DNA of 15,886 nucleotides from Alphaproteobacteria bacterium (GTDB lineage Bacteria > Pseudomonadota > Alphaproteobacteria > ATCC43930 > CGMCC-115725), in the NCBI GenBank assembly GCA_030039775.1, contig JASHUX010000006.1, positions 1 to 15,886 on the forward strand. The letters are read 5' to 3'. Each line of letters opens with the position of its first letter. Position 1 is the stretch's first letter. The notes under the pieces are model-generated. The model was not told the DNA's origin. It saw only the letters and a list, made by a program, of their open reading frames with translations, and searched no databases. Below are positions 1 through 7,749 of the stretch, one piece after another. The position numbers and the translations under genes were made by a program.

Positions 1-567
1 TGACCGGTAGGTCCATTCGCGCAGACCGATCGACATGATCGTCCAGGGCTGGGCGAGGAGCTTGTTCCAGGCGTAGCAGCAGTGATCGAGGATATCGTCA
101 TAGGAGTGGAAAATTCGGTTGGAGAGCCAATTGTCGCGCATGAACTGCCAAATGTTTTCGACGGGATTGAGTTCGGGCGATTTGGGCGGCAGGGGCATCA
201 GCGTGATGTTGCCCGGAACCTCGATCTTTTCTGAGAGATGCCAGCCAGCCTGATCGAGCAGCAGCACGGCGTGAGTGTTGGGCGCCACGGTGCGGGAGAT
301 TTCGGCGAGATGGAGCCTCATGGCGGCTGTATTGCAGCGGGGCAAGACCAATCCGGCGCCGGTTCCTCGCGCCGGGCAGATGGCACCGAAGATATAGGCC
401 GATTTCGTCCGTTGATCGCGTGGCGCTGAAGGCCGCGTGCCGCGCGGTGCCCAGCGACGGGTGATCTTGTTCTTCTGCCCGACCCGGGCTTCATCCTGGA
501 ACCAGATTTCGATCGGCTTGCCCGCGGCATCGCGCTGCGCGATCTCATTCAGGCTGGCGAGGAAGTT
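1..567 (-). CDS. IS630-family transposase, catalytic DDE part (orfB), incomplete at window edge
   Basis: Read on the minus strand in the -1 frame relative to orfA, from 567 down to 1, this is the DDE catalytic domain. The expected acidic motifs are present in order: WFQDEARVG (first Asp), then LLLDQAGWH (second Asp) and SPELNPVENIW (Glu), the last two about 30 residues apart. It has no start codon of its own, because a TGA lies just upstream in this frame. It is therefore most likely translated by frameshifting from orfA, giving the join FKKNFLASLNEI. No stop occurs within the window; the last visible residues are EWTYRS, close to where the family normally ends. All catalytic residues are intact, so the element could be active. 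Confidence 0.8.
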
Positions 568-1082
568 TTTTTGAACGCCACCATGGCCTCAGCATTTTGG
601 GCATAATGCCGGGGGCGTGCCGATAACTTGCGGTACCCCGCCGCCCGCAACTCGCGGCTCAACGTCTGTTTGCTGACGATAACGCCAAACTCCTCCCATA
701 CCCATTGGGCCAGATCGATGAGGCGCCAGCGCACCACGCCGTGAACCGCCGGGATCGGACCGCTTTCGAGGATCTTCAACAACGCGCCGCGCTGCTCGCC
801 ATTGAGACGCGGCGTGGCGCCAGGCGCCTTGCCGTTCACCAACCCAGACGGGCCTTCAATATTGAAGGTCAGCACCCAGTCCCGAACCGTTTGCAAGCCG
901 ACGCCGCCGATCTTCGCCGCCGCCGTCCGCGAACCGCCGTCATAGATCAAGGCCAGCGCCAGAAGACGTCGCGTCTGCGCCGCATCCGCCGACCGCTTCG
1001 CTTCGCGGCGCAACCGATTACCATCATAATCCCTCCGAAGCTGAACCGCCGCCGCCATGGCAAACTCCGTCTCGTTTGCCAT
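549..1082 (-). CDS. IS630-family transposase, N-terminal part (orfA)
   Basis: This is the DNA-binding half of an IS630/Tc1-mariner-type transposase. The N-terminal segment (LRRDYDGNRLRR...QTRRLLALALIYDGG) followed by AAAKIGGVGLQTVRDWV is the helix-turn-helix region typical of IS630 proteins. A second winged-helix-like stretch follows (GVVRWRLIDLAQWVWEEFGV, then SKQTLSRELRAAGYRKLSARP). The ATG at 1082 is preferred, although a TTG two codons upstream is possible. The frame ends at a TGA (549-551) soon after the catalytic half has opened in the -1 frame. The two halves are therefore probably joined by slippage at the A7 run rather than being separate proteins. Alone this product would bind DNA without catalytic activity. 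Confidence 0.85.
   Translation of the reverse strand: MANETEFAMAAAVQLRRDYDGNRLRREAKRSADAAQTRRLLALALIYDGGSRTAAAKIGGVGLQTVRDWVLTFNIEGPSGLVNGKAPGATPRLNGEQRGALLKILESGPIPAVHGVVRWRLIDLAQWVWEEFGVIVSKQTLSRELRAAGYRKLSARPRHYAQNAEAMVAFKKTSSPA
566..572 (-). other. Candidate -1 frameshift site (A7) in the IS630 transposase
   Basis: Seven consecutive A residues on the minus strand (TTC AAA AAA ACT in the orfA frame) sit where orfA and orfB overlap. A -1 slip gives TTC AAA AAA AAC TTC, joining the helix-turn-helix half to the DDE half without losing residues. Programmed frameshifting or transcriptional slippage on A-runs is known in the IS630 family. A single-base deletion in this copy would look the same. 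Confidence 0.55.
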
Positions 1083-1194
1083 CGTCAAGAATCAGGTTTC
1101 GCCCCTTTTGGGAATCCCCGCGTGAGTCTTCCTCACCAGGACTTGGTATAAGTCCGCTCCGGGAAAATTATTTTCAGTTCACAAGGGCCGCTTC

Positions 1195-1443
1195 ATGGCC
1201 GGCATCATGGAGGCGGATTACTCGCACGGCGGAAGCATGCTTGACACGTTGATCGCGCGCTTCGGTCAACCGACAGACAGCGCCCACTATCATCGCTATC
1301 TCTGGCAAGGTCCGACGACAGCGATTGTGTATCTCTGTAGCAAACGGAACGACTATTGCCGCGTCGGCTTTATATCGGTGAAACTCAGCGCGGAGCAGCG
1401 GGCCGATCTCGGTAAATCCGCGCGCGAGGATCCGGACTTCTAA
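1195..1443 (+). CDS. Small hypothetical protein, possibly the 3' remnant of an IS-interrupted gene
   Basis: The 82-residue ORF has no family I can name. It ends with a compact stretch (LDTLIARFGQPTDSAHYHRYLWQGPTTAIVYLCSK..., two Cys) that looks like the C-terminal part of a secreted domain. The frame is open upstream of the ATG back to a TGA at 1123-1125. The codons from about 1162 (GKLFSVHKGRF) read like coding sequence, so the original gene may have started further upstream and been cut by the IS630 element. An AAGGG about eight bases before the ATG could allow translation from 1195. It is either a small gene or a 5'-truncated pseudogene; I lean slightly to the latter. Confidence 0.45.
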   Translation: MAGIMEADYSHGGSMLDTLIARFGQPTDSAHYHRYLWQGPTTAIVYLCSKRNDYCRVGFISVKLSAEQRADLGKSAREDPDF

Positions 1444-1447
1444 ATCC

Positions 1448-1810
1448 TTACTGTCCCGCCAAGAATTTCTCGAAATCCTTGATACGCGCGTTGGTCAGCG
1501 CCGTGGCGCATTCCGATTCTTCCATCGCCCGGATCGAGCCGCCCTCCGATCCGGCCGTTTCGTAGAGGCATTCCTTGTCGCGATAAGCCACCCAGGCGCG
1601 CTGCGCGTCCCGGAGTGCGTTCTTCTCGTCGCCTTCTGCTTTCGCGGCGAGCTGTTTGTAAAGTTGGTTCAGCTTCGCATCGACGACATCGAAATCGGCC
1701 TTCGCGCACAGATTCATGCCGGTCTGCGTCTGATCGTTGCGGTCGCATTGCTCGGCGGCGAACGCGGGCGCCGGCAATGGCAGTGATGCGGCAATAAGCA
1801 TGCGGATCAT
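1448..1810 (-). CDS. LprI/DUF1311 family secreted protein
   Basis: This 120-residue protein has an N-terminal signal peptide (MIRMLIAASLPLPAPAFA, likely cut before AEQC). The mature part has the DUF1311/LprI features: four cysteines at 22, 35, 81 and 101, able to form two disulfides, and the signature QRAWVAYRDKEC at 70-81. LprI of Mycobacterium is a lysozyme inhibitor, but most proteobacterial members are uncharacterised periplasmic proteins, so inhibitor activity is not claimed. The start codon overlaps the stop of aidB (ATGA at 1807-1810), which indicates translational coupling and a shared transcript. The gene lies tail to tail with the small ORF at 1195-1443, five bases away. Confidence 0.85.
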   Translation of the reverse strand: MIRMLIAASLPLPAPAFAAEQCDRNDQTQTGMNLCAKADFDVVDAKLNQLYKQLAAKAEGDEKNALRDAQRAWVAYRDKECLYETAGSEGGSIRAMEESECATALTNARIKDFEKFLAGQ

Positions 1811-3471
1811 GCCGCCACCTGCGGCGCCGCGCGCGCGACAATCGATGCGGCATCGACGCCGGCGGGCAGCGTGCCGAACGCGCCGCTCCAGCCGGCGAGG
1901 CGGCTGGCGCAGAAAGCATCCGCGATCGCAGCGGGCGCGTGACGAACGAGCAGCGCGCCCTCCAGCGCCAGCACGAGCATCTCGGTCAGGCGCCGGGCCT
2001 GGGCATCGCTCGGTTTCGCCGCCAGCATCGTTTCGAGCTCCGCGACGAAGCCGTCGAGCCGCGGATCGCCGCCTTTCGCGGGCGCCAGCTCGGCGCGCAG
2101 CGCGTCCACTGTCTCCGGCGTGCGTTGCATTGCGCGCAGCACGTCGAGCGCCATGACGTTGCCCGAGCCTTCCCAGATCGAATTGACCGGCATCTCGCGA
2201 TACAGTCGCGGCATGATCGATTCCTCAACGTAGCCGTTGCCGCCCAGCACCTCCATCGCCTCGCCAGCCAGCGCGATAGCGCGCTTGCAAACGAAGAACT
2301 TGGCCGCCGGCGTCATCAAGCGACGGAACGCGTCCTCGGCGGGATCGCCCTCGCGATCGAACGCGCGCGCGAGGCGTATCGCAACCTGCATCGCCGCCTC
2401 GGCCTCGACGGCGAGATCGGCCAGCAGCAAGGTCATCGCCGGTTGATCGACCAGGTTCTTGCCGAACGCGGCGCGGTGCTTGGCGTGATGGATCGCCTGC
2501 GCTACCGCCTGCCGCATCAAGCCCGTGGAGCCGAGCGCACAATCGAGCCGGGTGTAGGTCGCCATCTCGATCAAGGTCGGAATGCCGCGTCCTTCCTCAC
2601 CGACGAGCCAGCCATAGGCGTTCTCGAATTCGACTTCGCTCGAGGCATTGGATTTGTTGCCGAGCTTGTCCTTGAGTCGCCGTAGCCGCAGCGCATTCTG
2701 CTCGCCGTCAGGCGTGAAGCGCGGCAGGAAAAAGCACGACGGGCCGGATTGGGTTTGCGCCAGCACCAGGAACGCGTCGCACATCGGCGCCGACATGAAC
2801 CATTTGTGGCCGACGATACGATAGGGCTGGCCCGGCCCGCCGTTGCCGAGCGGCGTTGCGCGCGTTTCGTTGGCGCGCAGGTCGGAGCCGCCCTGCTTCT
2901 CGGTCAGCCCCATGCCCATCAGCATGCCGGTCTTTTCCCGCACCGGCGCGAAGCGCTTGTCGTACTGCCGCGAATAGATTTTCGGCAGCATCTCATTGGC
3001 GATATCGGGCTGACGCCGCAGCGCCGGCACCACGCCATAGGTCATGGTGATCGGGCATTGCACGCCGGCTTCGGCCTGCACCAGTAGCATCACTTTAGCA
3101 GCGCGGGCGATATGGGCGCCGGGTTTCGGCTCGGCCCACGGGGCGGCGTGAACCCCGGCGCCGACGCCGAGCGCCATCATCTCGTGCCAGGCCGGATGAA
3201 ACTCGACCGCGTCGAGCGCGGCGCCGTAGCGATTGTAGTTGCGCAGGATCGGCGGGTTGGCGTTGGCGAGGCGGCCCCACTCGATGGTCTCGGCGCGACC
3301 CAGGGCGCGGCCGAACGACGAGAGATCGTCCTGCGCCCACGACGCGCCCTCGCGCGATACCGCTTCCTGCAATGCAGTGTCGGCGCGGAAGAGGTCGTAA
3401 TCCTGCAACGGCGGCGGCTGATTCTTCACACGGTAGGCCGCGAAGCCGTCGCGCGCGGGGTCGTCGGTCAT
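1807..3471 (-). CDS. aidB: AidB-type acyl-CoA dehydrogenase
   Basis: The 554-residue length matches AidB (about 540-550) rather than ordinary acyl-CoA dehydrogenases (about 380). An AidB-like N-terminal extension (residues 1-180) is followed by the FAD-binding signature MGLTEKQGGSD (187-197), RLKDKLGNKSNASSEV (265-280), GGNGY (410-414) and REMPVNSIWEGSGN (425-438). E. coli AidB is a DNA-binding flavoprotein of the adaptive response to alkylation; many alphaproteobacterial homologues are annotated as isovaleryl-CoA-type dehydrogenases. No ada, alkA or alkB is in the window. There is no clear Shine-Dalgarno before the ATG, and a perfect TATAAT lies 9 bases upstream, so the message may be leaderless. 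The stop overlaps the next gene by four bases. Confidence 0.9.
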   Translation of the reverse strand: MTDDPARDGFAAYRVKNQPPPLQDYDLFRADTALQEAVSREGASWAQDDLSSFGRALGRAETIEWGRLANANPPILRNYNRYGAALDAVEFHPAWHEMMALGVGAGVHAAPWAEPKPGAHIARAAKVMLLVQAEAGVQCPITMTYGVVPALRRQPDIANEMLPKIYSRQYDKRFAPVREKTGMLMGMGLTEKQGGSDLRANETRATPLGNGGPGQPYRIVGHKWFMSAPMCDAFLVLAQTQSGPSCFFLPRFTPDGEQNALRLRRLKDKLGNKSNASSEVEFENAYGWLVGEEGRGIPTLIEMATYTRLDCALGSTGLMRQAVAQAIHHAKHRAAFGKNLVDQPAMTLLLADLAVEAEAAMQVAIRLARAFDREGDPAEDAFRRLMTPAAKFFVCKRAIALAGEAMEVLGGNGYVEESIMPRLYREMPVNSIWEGSGNVMALDVLRAMQRTPETVDALRAELAPAKGGDPRLDGFVAELETMLAAKPSDAQARRLTEMLVLALEGALLVRHAPAAIADAFCASRLAGWSGAFGTLPAGVDAASIVARAAPQVAA

Positions 3472-3479
3472 GCCGCTAG

Positions 3480-3485
3480 ATTATA
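3480..3485 (-). promoter_or_regulatory. Perfect -10 box just upstream of aidB
   Basis: The minus strand reads TATAAT here, in very GC-rich DNA, with the aidB ATG starting 9 bases further on. Transcription would begin within a few bases of the start codon. No good -35 hexamer is visible at 16-18 bp spacing, so either an activator is needed or the match is chance. Confidence 0.4.
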
Positions 3486-3516
3486 TCGCGCCGCGGTCTG
3501 GCGCGAGGCGTACCGC

Positions 3517-3867
3517 TTAGTGCGACGTATCGCGGTCCCAATCCTGCTTCAGGCGGGCGGAGGCGCTGTCGAACGCAGCCTTGGCCTTGTCCCATCCGGC
3601 GGCGGTGGCATGCGCGACGCGGCGCGACGCACGCTTGGTCGCGGTCCAGGCCTGACGCAGGTCCTTGTCCGTGTCGTGCGCGGCCTGGTCGCCCTTGGCT
3701 TTAGCGTCGGCGGAGTATTTGTCGAGCTTCTGATGCCAATCCGCCATCTGGTCGTTCATCTGCTTGACGTACGCGTCCTTCGTCGCCGTAAAGTCGTCGG
3801 CGCGCGCGGTCAGGCCCGACGCGACCAGCAGCGTTCCGGCAAGGGCGAGTGCGAGAAAGGCTTTCAT
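3517..3867 (-). CDS. Small secreted helical protein of unknown function
   Basis: The 116-residue protein starts with a clear signal peptide (MKAFLALALAGTLLVASGLTARA, cleavage before DDF). The mature part is highly charged and predicted helical, rich in Lys, Asp and Ala (YVKQMNDQMADWHQKLDKY, AFDSASARLKQDWDRDTSH). I do not recognise a family. The spacing of hydrophobic residues suggests a helical bundle or coiled coil in the periplasm. The ATG at 3867 is chosen because GGAG lies six bases before it; an in-frame ATG at 3879 overlaps that ribosome-binding site and would spoil the signal peptide. It lies 45 bases upstream of aidB on the same strand and follows the secreted protein at 3912-4520. 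Confidence 0.75.
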   Translation of the reverse strand: MKAFLALALAGTLLVASGLTARADDFTATKDAYVKQMNDQMADWHQKLDKYSADAKAKGDQAAHDTDKDLRQAWTATKRASRRVAHATAAGWDKAKAAFDSASARLKQDWDRDTSH

Positions 3868-3911
3868 TCCGGTCTCCATCGATCAGGGTGCAGTCGACAT
3901 TCACAACACCT

Positions 3912-4520
3912 TCAGCGCGCCTTAAATCCGATGATCTGGTAGCTCGCATTCTTATTTCCCGTGAGCGTCGCTTTCACCACGATCTTGGCCTCCGGCGAAT
4001 ACCAGCCGCTGCTATGGGCCGTGCCCCAAAAAATCCCCGACCACCAATCGTCGGCGCAGTCATAGCGATAGGTCCAAACCTCGCGACCATCGATGGGCAG
4101 CGGCTCGACGTCCTTGACCTGGCAGGTCGAGGTCGCCTGCCACCTGTTGCCGTCGGTCGCGGTGTACCCGCTGTAGGTTCCGCTCCATTTTTTGCCGACG
4201 GTCAATGGCCACGGCAGCGGCGGCAGAAAGGGCTTGTACATCGCCAGTACTTTGCCGTCCTCCGTTAGGATCTTGGTCAGTGCGAACCCGTGGCCGGCCG
4301 AGAAATAAACCAGCTTGTCCTGGCACTGCCAAATCAGATAGCCGCCGCGATCAAGGTCCTTCAGCTCCCAATGCTTGCATTTGACGCCGAGGAAGGACTC
4401 GGCGACGTCGAACGTGTCTCCGATATGCGGCGCCGGCGCCACCGCGGGCGGCGCTTGCGCGAACACGGGTTGGGCCGCCAACAATGCGCCGACCAACATA
4501 ATCCAGCCCCTGAGCGGCAT
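3912..4520 (-). CDS. Secreted protein of unknown function
   Basis: This is a 202-residue protein with a signal peptide (MPLRGWIMLVGALLAAQPVFA, cleavage near QAPP). A proline-rich linker is followed by a Trp/Tyr-rich domain that looks mainly beta: GYLIWQCQDKLVYFSAGHGF, then KKWSGTYSGYT and REVWTYRYDCADDWWSG. Cysteines in the mature part could form disulfides. No named domain is recognised. The ATG at 4520 is preferred over an in-frame ATG at 4556 because GGGGGA stands directly upstream and the signal peptide then begins properly. It is the first gene of the minus-strand run towards aidB and diverges from the DUF1489 gene across 57 bases. Confidence 0.75.
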   Translation of the reverse strand: MPLRGWIMLVGALLAAQPVFAQAPPAVAPAPHIGDTFDVAESFLGVKCKHWELKDLDRGGYLIWQCQDKLVYFSAGHGFALTKILTEDGKVLAMYKPFLPPLPWPLTVGKKWSGTYSGYTATDGNRWQATSTCQVKDVEPLPIDGREVWTYRYDCADDWWSGIFWGTAHSSGWYSPEAKIVVKATLTGNKNASYQIIGFKAR

Positions 4521-4577
4521 TATTCCCCCGTTGCGCGCGCGGCGATCGGCTAACATGCGAACGCGAGATTATTCCGA

Positions 4578-4997
4578 ATGACCCTCCACCTGATCAAGCT
4601 CGCGGTTGGCGTCGCCGACTTGGCCGAGATGGCGCGACTGCAGAAGGACCGACGGCGGCAACGCGGCCGTTACGGCTTTTTCACCCGCAACATGCCGAAG
4701 CGCGTCGAGGAATTGCTCGAGGGCGGCTCGATTTATTGGGTAGTGAAGGGCCAGCTGCGCGTGCGTCAACGCCTCAAGCGCTTTCATCCGATGGAAGACG
4801 ATTCCGGCCGGCCCTATGTGATTGTCGAATTCGACCGCACCTTGGTGCCGGTGGTGCCGCGCCGACATCGCCCGTTTCAGGGGTGGCGCTATCTAGATGG
4901 CAAGGACGCGCCGCCGGACGTTTCCAAAGGCGCCAAGGGCGACGACGACCTGCCGCCCGCCTTAGCCGAGGAACTTCGGGAGTTGGGGTTGTTGTAG
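4578..4997 (+). CDS. DUF1489 family protein
   Basis: The 139-residue protein begins MTLHLIKLAVGV, the usual opening of DUF1489 (COG5458), a family largely confined to alphaproteobacteria. Other family-like parts are TRNMPKRVEELLEGGSIYWVVKGQLRVRQ (36-64, shown in outline) and a run ending PFQGWRYLDGKDAPPD. The function is unknown in the family. It is probably cytosolic, with no signal peptide or membrane segment. The Shine-Dalgarno is weak. The gene stands alone: it diverges from the gene at 4520 and is closed by a terminator 19 bases after its stop. Confidence 0.85.
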   Translation: MTLHLIKLAVGVADLAEMARLQKDRRRQRGRYGFFTRNMPKRVEELLEGGSIYWVVKGQLRVRQRLKRFHPMEDDSGRPYVIVEFDRTLVPVVPRRHRPFQGWRYLDGKDAPPDVSKGAKGDDDLPPALAEELRELGLL

Positions 4998-5015
4998 GCA
5001 ATTTCCCACATATCT

Positions 5016-5038
5016 GCCCACTAATTATGTGGGCTTTT
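5016..5038 (+). terminator. Rho-independent terminator after the DUF1489 gene
   Basis: A perfect 6-bp stem GCCCAC/GTGGGC encloses a 7-base loop (TAATTAT) and is followed by TTTTATT. It lies 19 bases past the stop codon. An alternative wider stem CCCACAT/ATGTGGG starting at 5005 shares its right arm. It separates the DUF1489 gene from the methyltransferase-metK run. Confidence 0.75.
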
Positions 5039-5043
5039 ATTAA

Positions 5044-5072
5044 TTGACTCCCTGCCCATTCGGGATTATCTG
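5044..5072 (+). promoter_or_regulatory. Candidate promoter for the methyltransferase-metK run
   Basis: TTGACT (5044-5049, 5 of 6 to the -35 consensus) is followed after 17 bases by TATCTG (5067-5072, a weak -10). It lies directly behind the terminator and would give a leader of roughly 50 bases before the GTG at 5129. That leader can fold a GC-rich hairpin at 5088-5108 (CCGC-ca-GCGG core plus CCGT/ACGG). Confidence 0.4.
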
Positions 5073-5128
5073 ACGGCCCGTTCATAACCGTTCCCCGCCA
5101 GCGGACGGATCGAAAAGGTGTCTGGAGC

Positions 5129-6547
5129 GTGACGACCGAAGCCCTGCTGCGCGAAATTTCCGAATATTGCCGCCGCGTCGGCATGGCCGAATCCACCTTC
5201 GGCCGGCTTGCGGTGAACGACGGCAAGCTGGTGAGCCGGCTTCGCACCGGCGCGTCCGTGACCATCGACACGATGGAACGTGTCCGCGGCTTCATCGGCT
5301 CCCCGGCCAACGCCGCCGGCCGGCGCGGCAAGGCGAAGACCGCGGCGGCGAGCACGTCGTCCCCCGCGATCGTCAGTGCTAAGCCGGGTAATGGCGCCGC
5401 GGCCAATCCCAATGGCGACGCCGACAAGAATTTCCGCTTTTACGACAACCGCCAGAAATACCTCTCCTTCGTCAATACCTGCTCCGAGAAGTGGGTGGTG
5501 GCGCAGCGCGTCGGGCTCGAACTCGACAGCATCCATCCACGCCCGCCGGCGGTGCGTGTGTTCGATGCAGGCATCGGCGACGGCACCGTGCTGACACGCG
5601 TGATGCGCGCGATGCACAGTCGGTTCCCGGCAATGCCGTTCTACATCGTCGGCAAGGAGATCAGCCTCGAGGATATCCGCCTCGCCTTGCAGAAGATGCC
5701 AGACCGGTTCTTCGAGCATCCGGCCTCGGTGCTCGTCCTCACGAACATGTTCTATTCCGAGGCGCCGTGGCTAGCGCCGAACTCAGTCAGCGCCGCCGCG
5801 AGCCTGGTGTGGCACGAAGTCGGCCTCACGGGCTCGACCGCGCATGAGTTCGAGGAGCAGATCACCGATCTCGAGCCGTTCCTCGCCGCTAACTGGCGCG
5901 CCAAAGTCAGCGCCGTGAGCGGCAATCCGATGTATGAAAAGCCGGTGGTGCTGGTGCTCTACCGCGAGGACTACAAATTTCTCCTCGACCAAGTCCGTCC
6001 GCAGCGCGGTAACGTTCGCGCCGACTACGATCTCATCATCGCGTCGCAGCCTTATCGGGCGCGTGCCTCCACCGAATTCAAGGCCAAGAAGGTGATTGCG
6101 CCGCTCGCGCGGGCATTGGGTCCCGGTGGCCGGCTGATCGCGATCCACAGCCATGGCGACGATCCGGCCCTCGAGATCGTGCAGAAGGTCTGGCCAGGCG
6201 AGAATCCGTTCCACACGGACCGTCACGCGCTGTTGCGCGCCACCAAGGAAGAGCTGGGATCGGCCGGACGCGACCTGAACTTCAACGCCTACGCCGACAA
6301 CCGCTCGCTGTTCAAATACGAGATGCACACGCTGCCGACCGAGATCGCGGCGTCGATCGGCACATCGACGCTGTTCGCGGCGTGGAACGCCGCGATTTAC
6401 GTGGCGCAAATCGAGGATCAGCGCCTCGAGGCGGTCATGAATAGCCACGCCTATCTCGATGCCACGAAAGAGGTGCTGCAGAAGTACGGCGGGCTGTGGT
6501 TTTGGGACGAATCCTTCGTCATCTCGCGCAAGCGGGAAACGGTCTAG
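5129..6547 (+). CDS. SAM-dependent methyltransferase with N-terminal HTH-like domain
   Basis: The 472-residue protein appears to have two parts. Residues 1-57 (LREISEYCRRVGMAESTFGR, then NDGKLVSRLRTGASVTIDT) resemble a small helix-turn-helix of the XRE/lambda-repressor type. An Ala/Lys-rich linker (58-100) leads to a Rossmann methyltransferase domain: motif I VFDAGIGDGTVL (144-155), a candidate acidic residue in VGKEIS (174-179), DLIIASQPY (301-309) and GPGGRL (331-336). The substrate is unknown. The start is GTG, with AAAAGG at 5113-5118 as ribosome-binding site. It lies only 18 bases upstream of metK, so co-transcription is likely. Its product would spend the SAM that metK makes, and the HTH segment could make it a sensor or regulator; that role is inference. 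Confidence 0.7.
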   Translation: MTTEALLREISEYCRRVGMAESTFGRLAVNDGKLVSRLRTGASVTIDTMERVRGFIGSPANAAGRRGKAKTAAASTSSPAIVSAKPGNGAAANPNGDADKNFRFYDNRQKYLSFVNTCSEKWVVAQRVGLELDSIHPRPPAVRVFDAGIGDGTVLTRVMRAMHSRFPAMPFYIVGKEISLEDIRLALQKMPDRFFEHPASVLVLTNMFYSEAPWLAPNSVSAAASLVWHEVGLTGSTAHEFEEQITDLEPFLAANWRAKVSAVSGNPMYEKPVVLVLYREDYKFLLDQVRPQRGNVRADYDLIIASQPYRARASTEFKAKKVIAPLARALGPGGRLIAIHSHGDDPALEIVQKVWPGENPFHTDRHALLRATKEELGSAGRDLNFNAYADNRSLFKYEMHTLPTEIAASIGTSTLFAAWNAAIYVAQIEDQRLEAVMNSHAYLDATKEVLQKYGGLWFWDESFVISRKRETV

Positions 6548-6565
6548 CAAAGCGGGAGCGGAACA

Positions 6566-7732
6566 GTGAGCAAGCGCGACTATCTCTTCACCAGCGAATC
6601 GGTTTCGGAAGGTCATCCGGACAAACTGTGCGATTGCATTTCCGACTCCGTGGTCGACACGTTCCTCGCGGCCGATCCGCAGGCGCGTGTCGCTTGCGAG
6701 ACCTTGGCCACCACCAACCGCGTGGTGATGGCGGGCGAGGTACGCGGCCCGGCTAAAATCACGAAGGACGTGCTGATCGACGTTGCGCGCCAGGCGATCA
6801 AGGATATCGGCTACGAGCAGGAGGGCTTCCATTGGCATCGCGCCAATGTTGAATGCCTGCTGCATTCGCAGTCGTCCGACATCGCGCAGGGCGTCGACGC
6901 CGCCGGCAACAAGGACGAGGGCGCCGGCGATCAGGGCATCATGTTCGGCTACGCCTGCACCGAGACGCCGGACCTGATGCCGGCGCCGCTCTATTACGCG
7001 CACGAGATTCTACGGCTCATGGCGGCCGACCGTCATGCCGGCAAGGCGCCGCTCCTCGGCCCCGATGCCAAGAGCCAAGTCAGCCTGCAATATGTCGACG
7101 GCAAGCCGGTGCGCACGACCTCGGTCGTGGTCTCGACCCAGCACAGCGAAAAGGCCGATCAGGACAAGGTGCGCGAAATCGTGCGCCCCTATGCCATGAA
7201 GGTGCTGCCACAGGGCTGGATGTGCGACGAGCAGCATTTCTACGTCAATCCGACCGGCCGCTTCGTGATCGGCGGTCCCGACGGCGATTGCGGCCTCACC
7301 GGACGTAAGATCATCGTCGACACCTATGGCGGCGCCGCGCCGCACGGCGGCGGCGCGTTCTCGGGCAAGGACCCGACCAAGGTCGACCGCTCGGCCGCTT
7401 ATGCCGCGCGCTATCTGGCGAAGAACGTGGTCGCGGCCGGCCTGGCCGATCGCTGCACCATCCAGCTCTCCTATGCCATCGGCGTGTCGAAGCCGCTGTC
7501 GGTCTACATCAACACCGACGGCACCGGTCACGTCGACGAAGACAAGCTGGTGAAGGTCCTGCAGCAGGTGATGGATCTAAGCCCGCGCGGCATCCGCACC
7601 CATCTCGGCCTCAACAAGCCGATCTACCGCCGCACCTCGTCCTACGGCCATTTCGGCCGCAAGCCCGAGGCGGATGGCGGCTTCTCCTGGGAGAAGACCG
7701 ACTTGGTCAGCCAGTTGAAGGGCGCGTTCTAG
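6566..7732 (+). CDS. metK: S-adenosylmethionine synthetase (methionine adenosyltransferase)
   Basis: It makes SAM from methionine and ATP, releasing phosphate and pyrophosphate, in the cytosol as a tetramer. The 388-residue length is normal. Family motifs are intact: SEGHPDK (14-20) for ATP and Mg binding, [12 protein letters not shown] (119-130), and the loop [16 protein letters not shown] (261-276). The C-terminal part contains the usual [11 protein letters not shown]. Translation starts at GTG, with GGGAG seven bases upstream. The gene follows the methyltransferase by 18 bases and is separated from ahcY by about 124 bases holding a palindromic repeat, so part of the transcript may end or be processed there. 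Confidence 0.97.
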   Translation: MSKRDYLFTSESVSEGHPDKLCDCISDSVVDTFLAADPQARVACETLATTNRVVMAGEVRGPAKITKDVLIDVARQAIKDIGYEQEGFHWHRANVECLLHSQSSDIAQGVDAAGNKDEGAGDQGIMFGYACTETPDLMPAPLYYAHEILRLMAADRHAGKAPLLGPDAKSQVSLQYVDGKPVRTTSVVVSTQHSEKADQDKVREIVRPYAMKVLPQGWMCDEQHFYVNPTGRFVIGGPDGDCGLTGRKIIVDTYGGAAPHGGGAFSGKDPTKVDRSAAYAARYLAKNVVAAGLADRCTIQLSYAIGVSKPLSVYINTDGTGHVDEDKLVKVLQQVMDLSPRGIRTHLGLNKPIYRRTSSYGHFGRKPEADGGFSWEKTDLVSQLKGAF

Positions 7733-7749
7733 TCTTTGAGTTTTCTTCC

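Larger units (their letters stand above)
1..1147 (-). mobile_element. IS630-family insertion sequence, truncated by the left window edge
   Basis: The segment encodes an IS630-type transposase in two overlapping frames on the minus strand, and little else. Its upstream end is placed only roughly. IS630 elements insert at TA, and TA dinucleotides at 1147-1148 and 1149-1150 are possible junctions. The other end lies outside the window, so terminal inverted repeats cannot be matched. A perfect short inverted repeat, GTGAG-tcttc-CTCAC at 1122-1136, lies between the transposase start and the proposed junction. The family call rests on the protein; the boundary is inference. Confidence 0.75.

Noticed and set aside
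5041..5128. A SAM-binding riboswitch before the methyltransferase-metK run
   Set aside because: The leader is short, and I could not fit the conserved cores of SAM-II or SAM/SAH aptamers; only a small GC hairpin (5088-5108) is visible.
5783..7003. A 406-codon minus-strand frame across the methyltransferase and metK
   Set aside because: Antisense shadow of motif-bearing genes, spanning two different genes without any recognisable domain.
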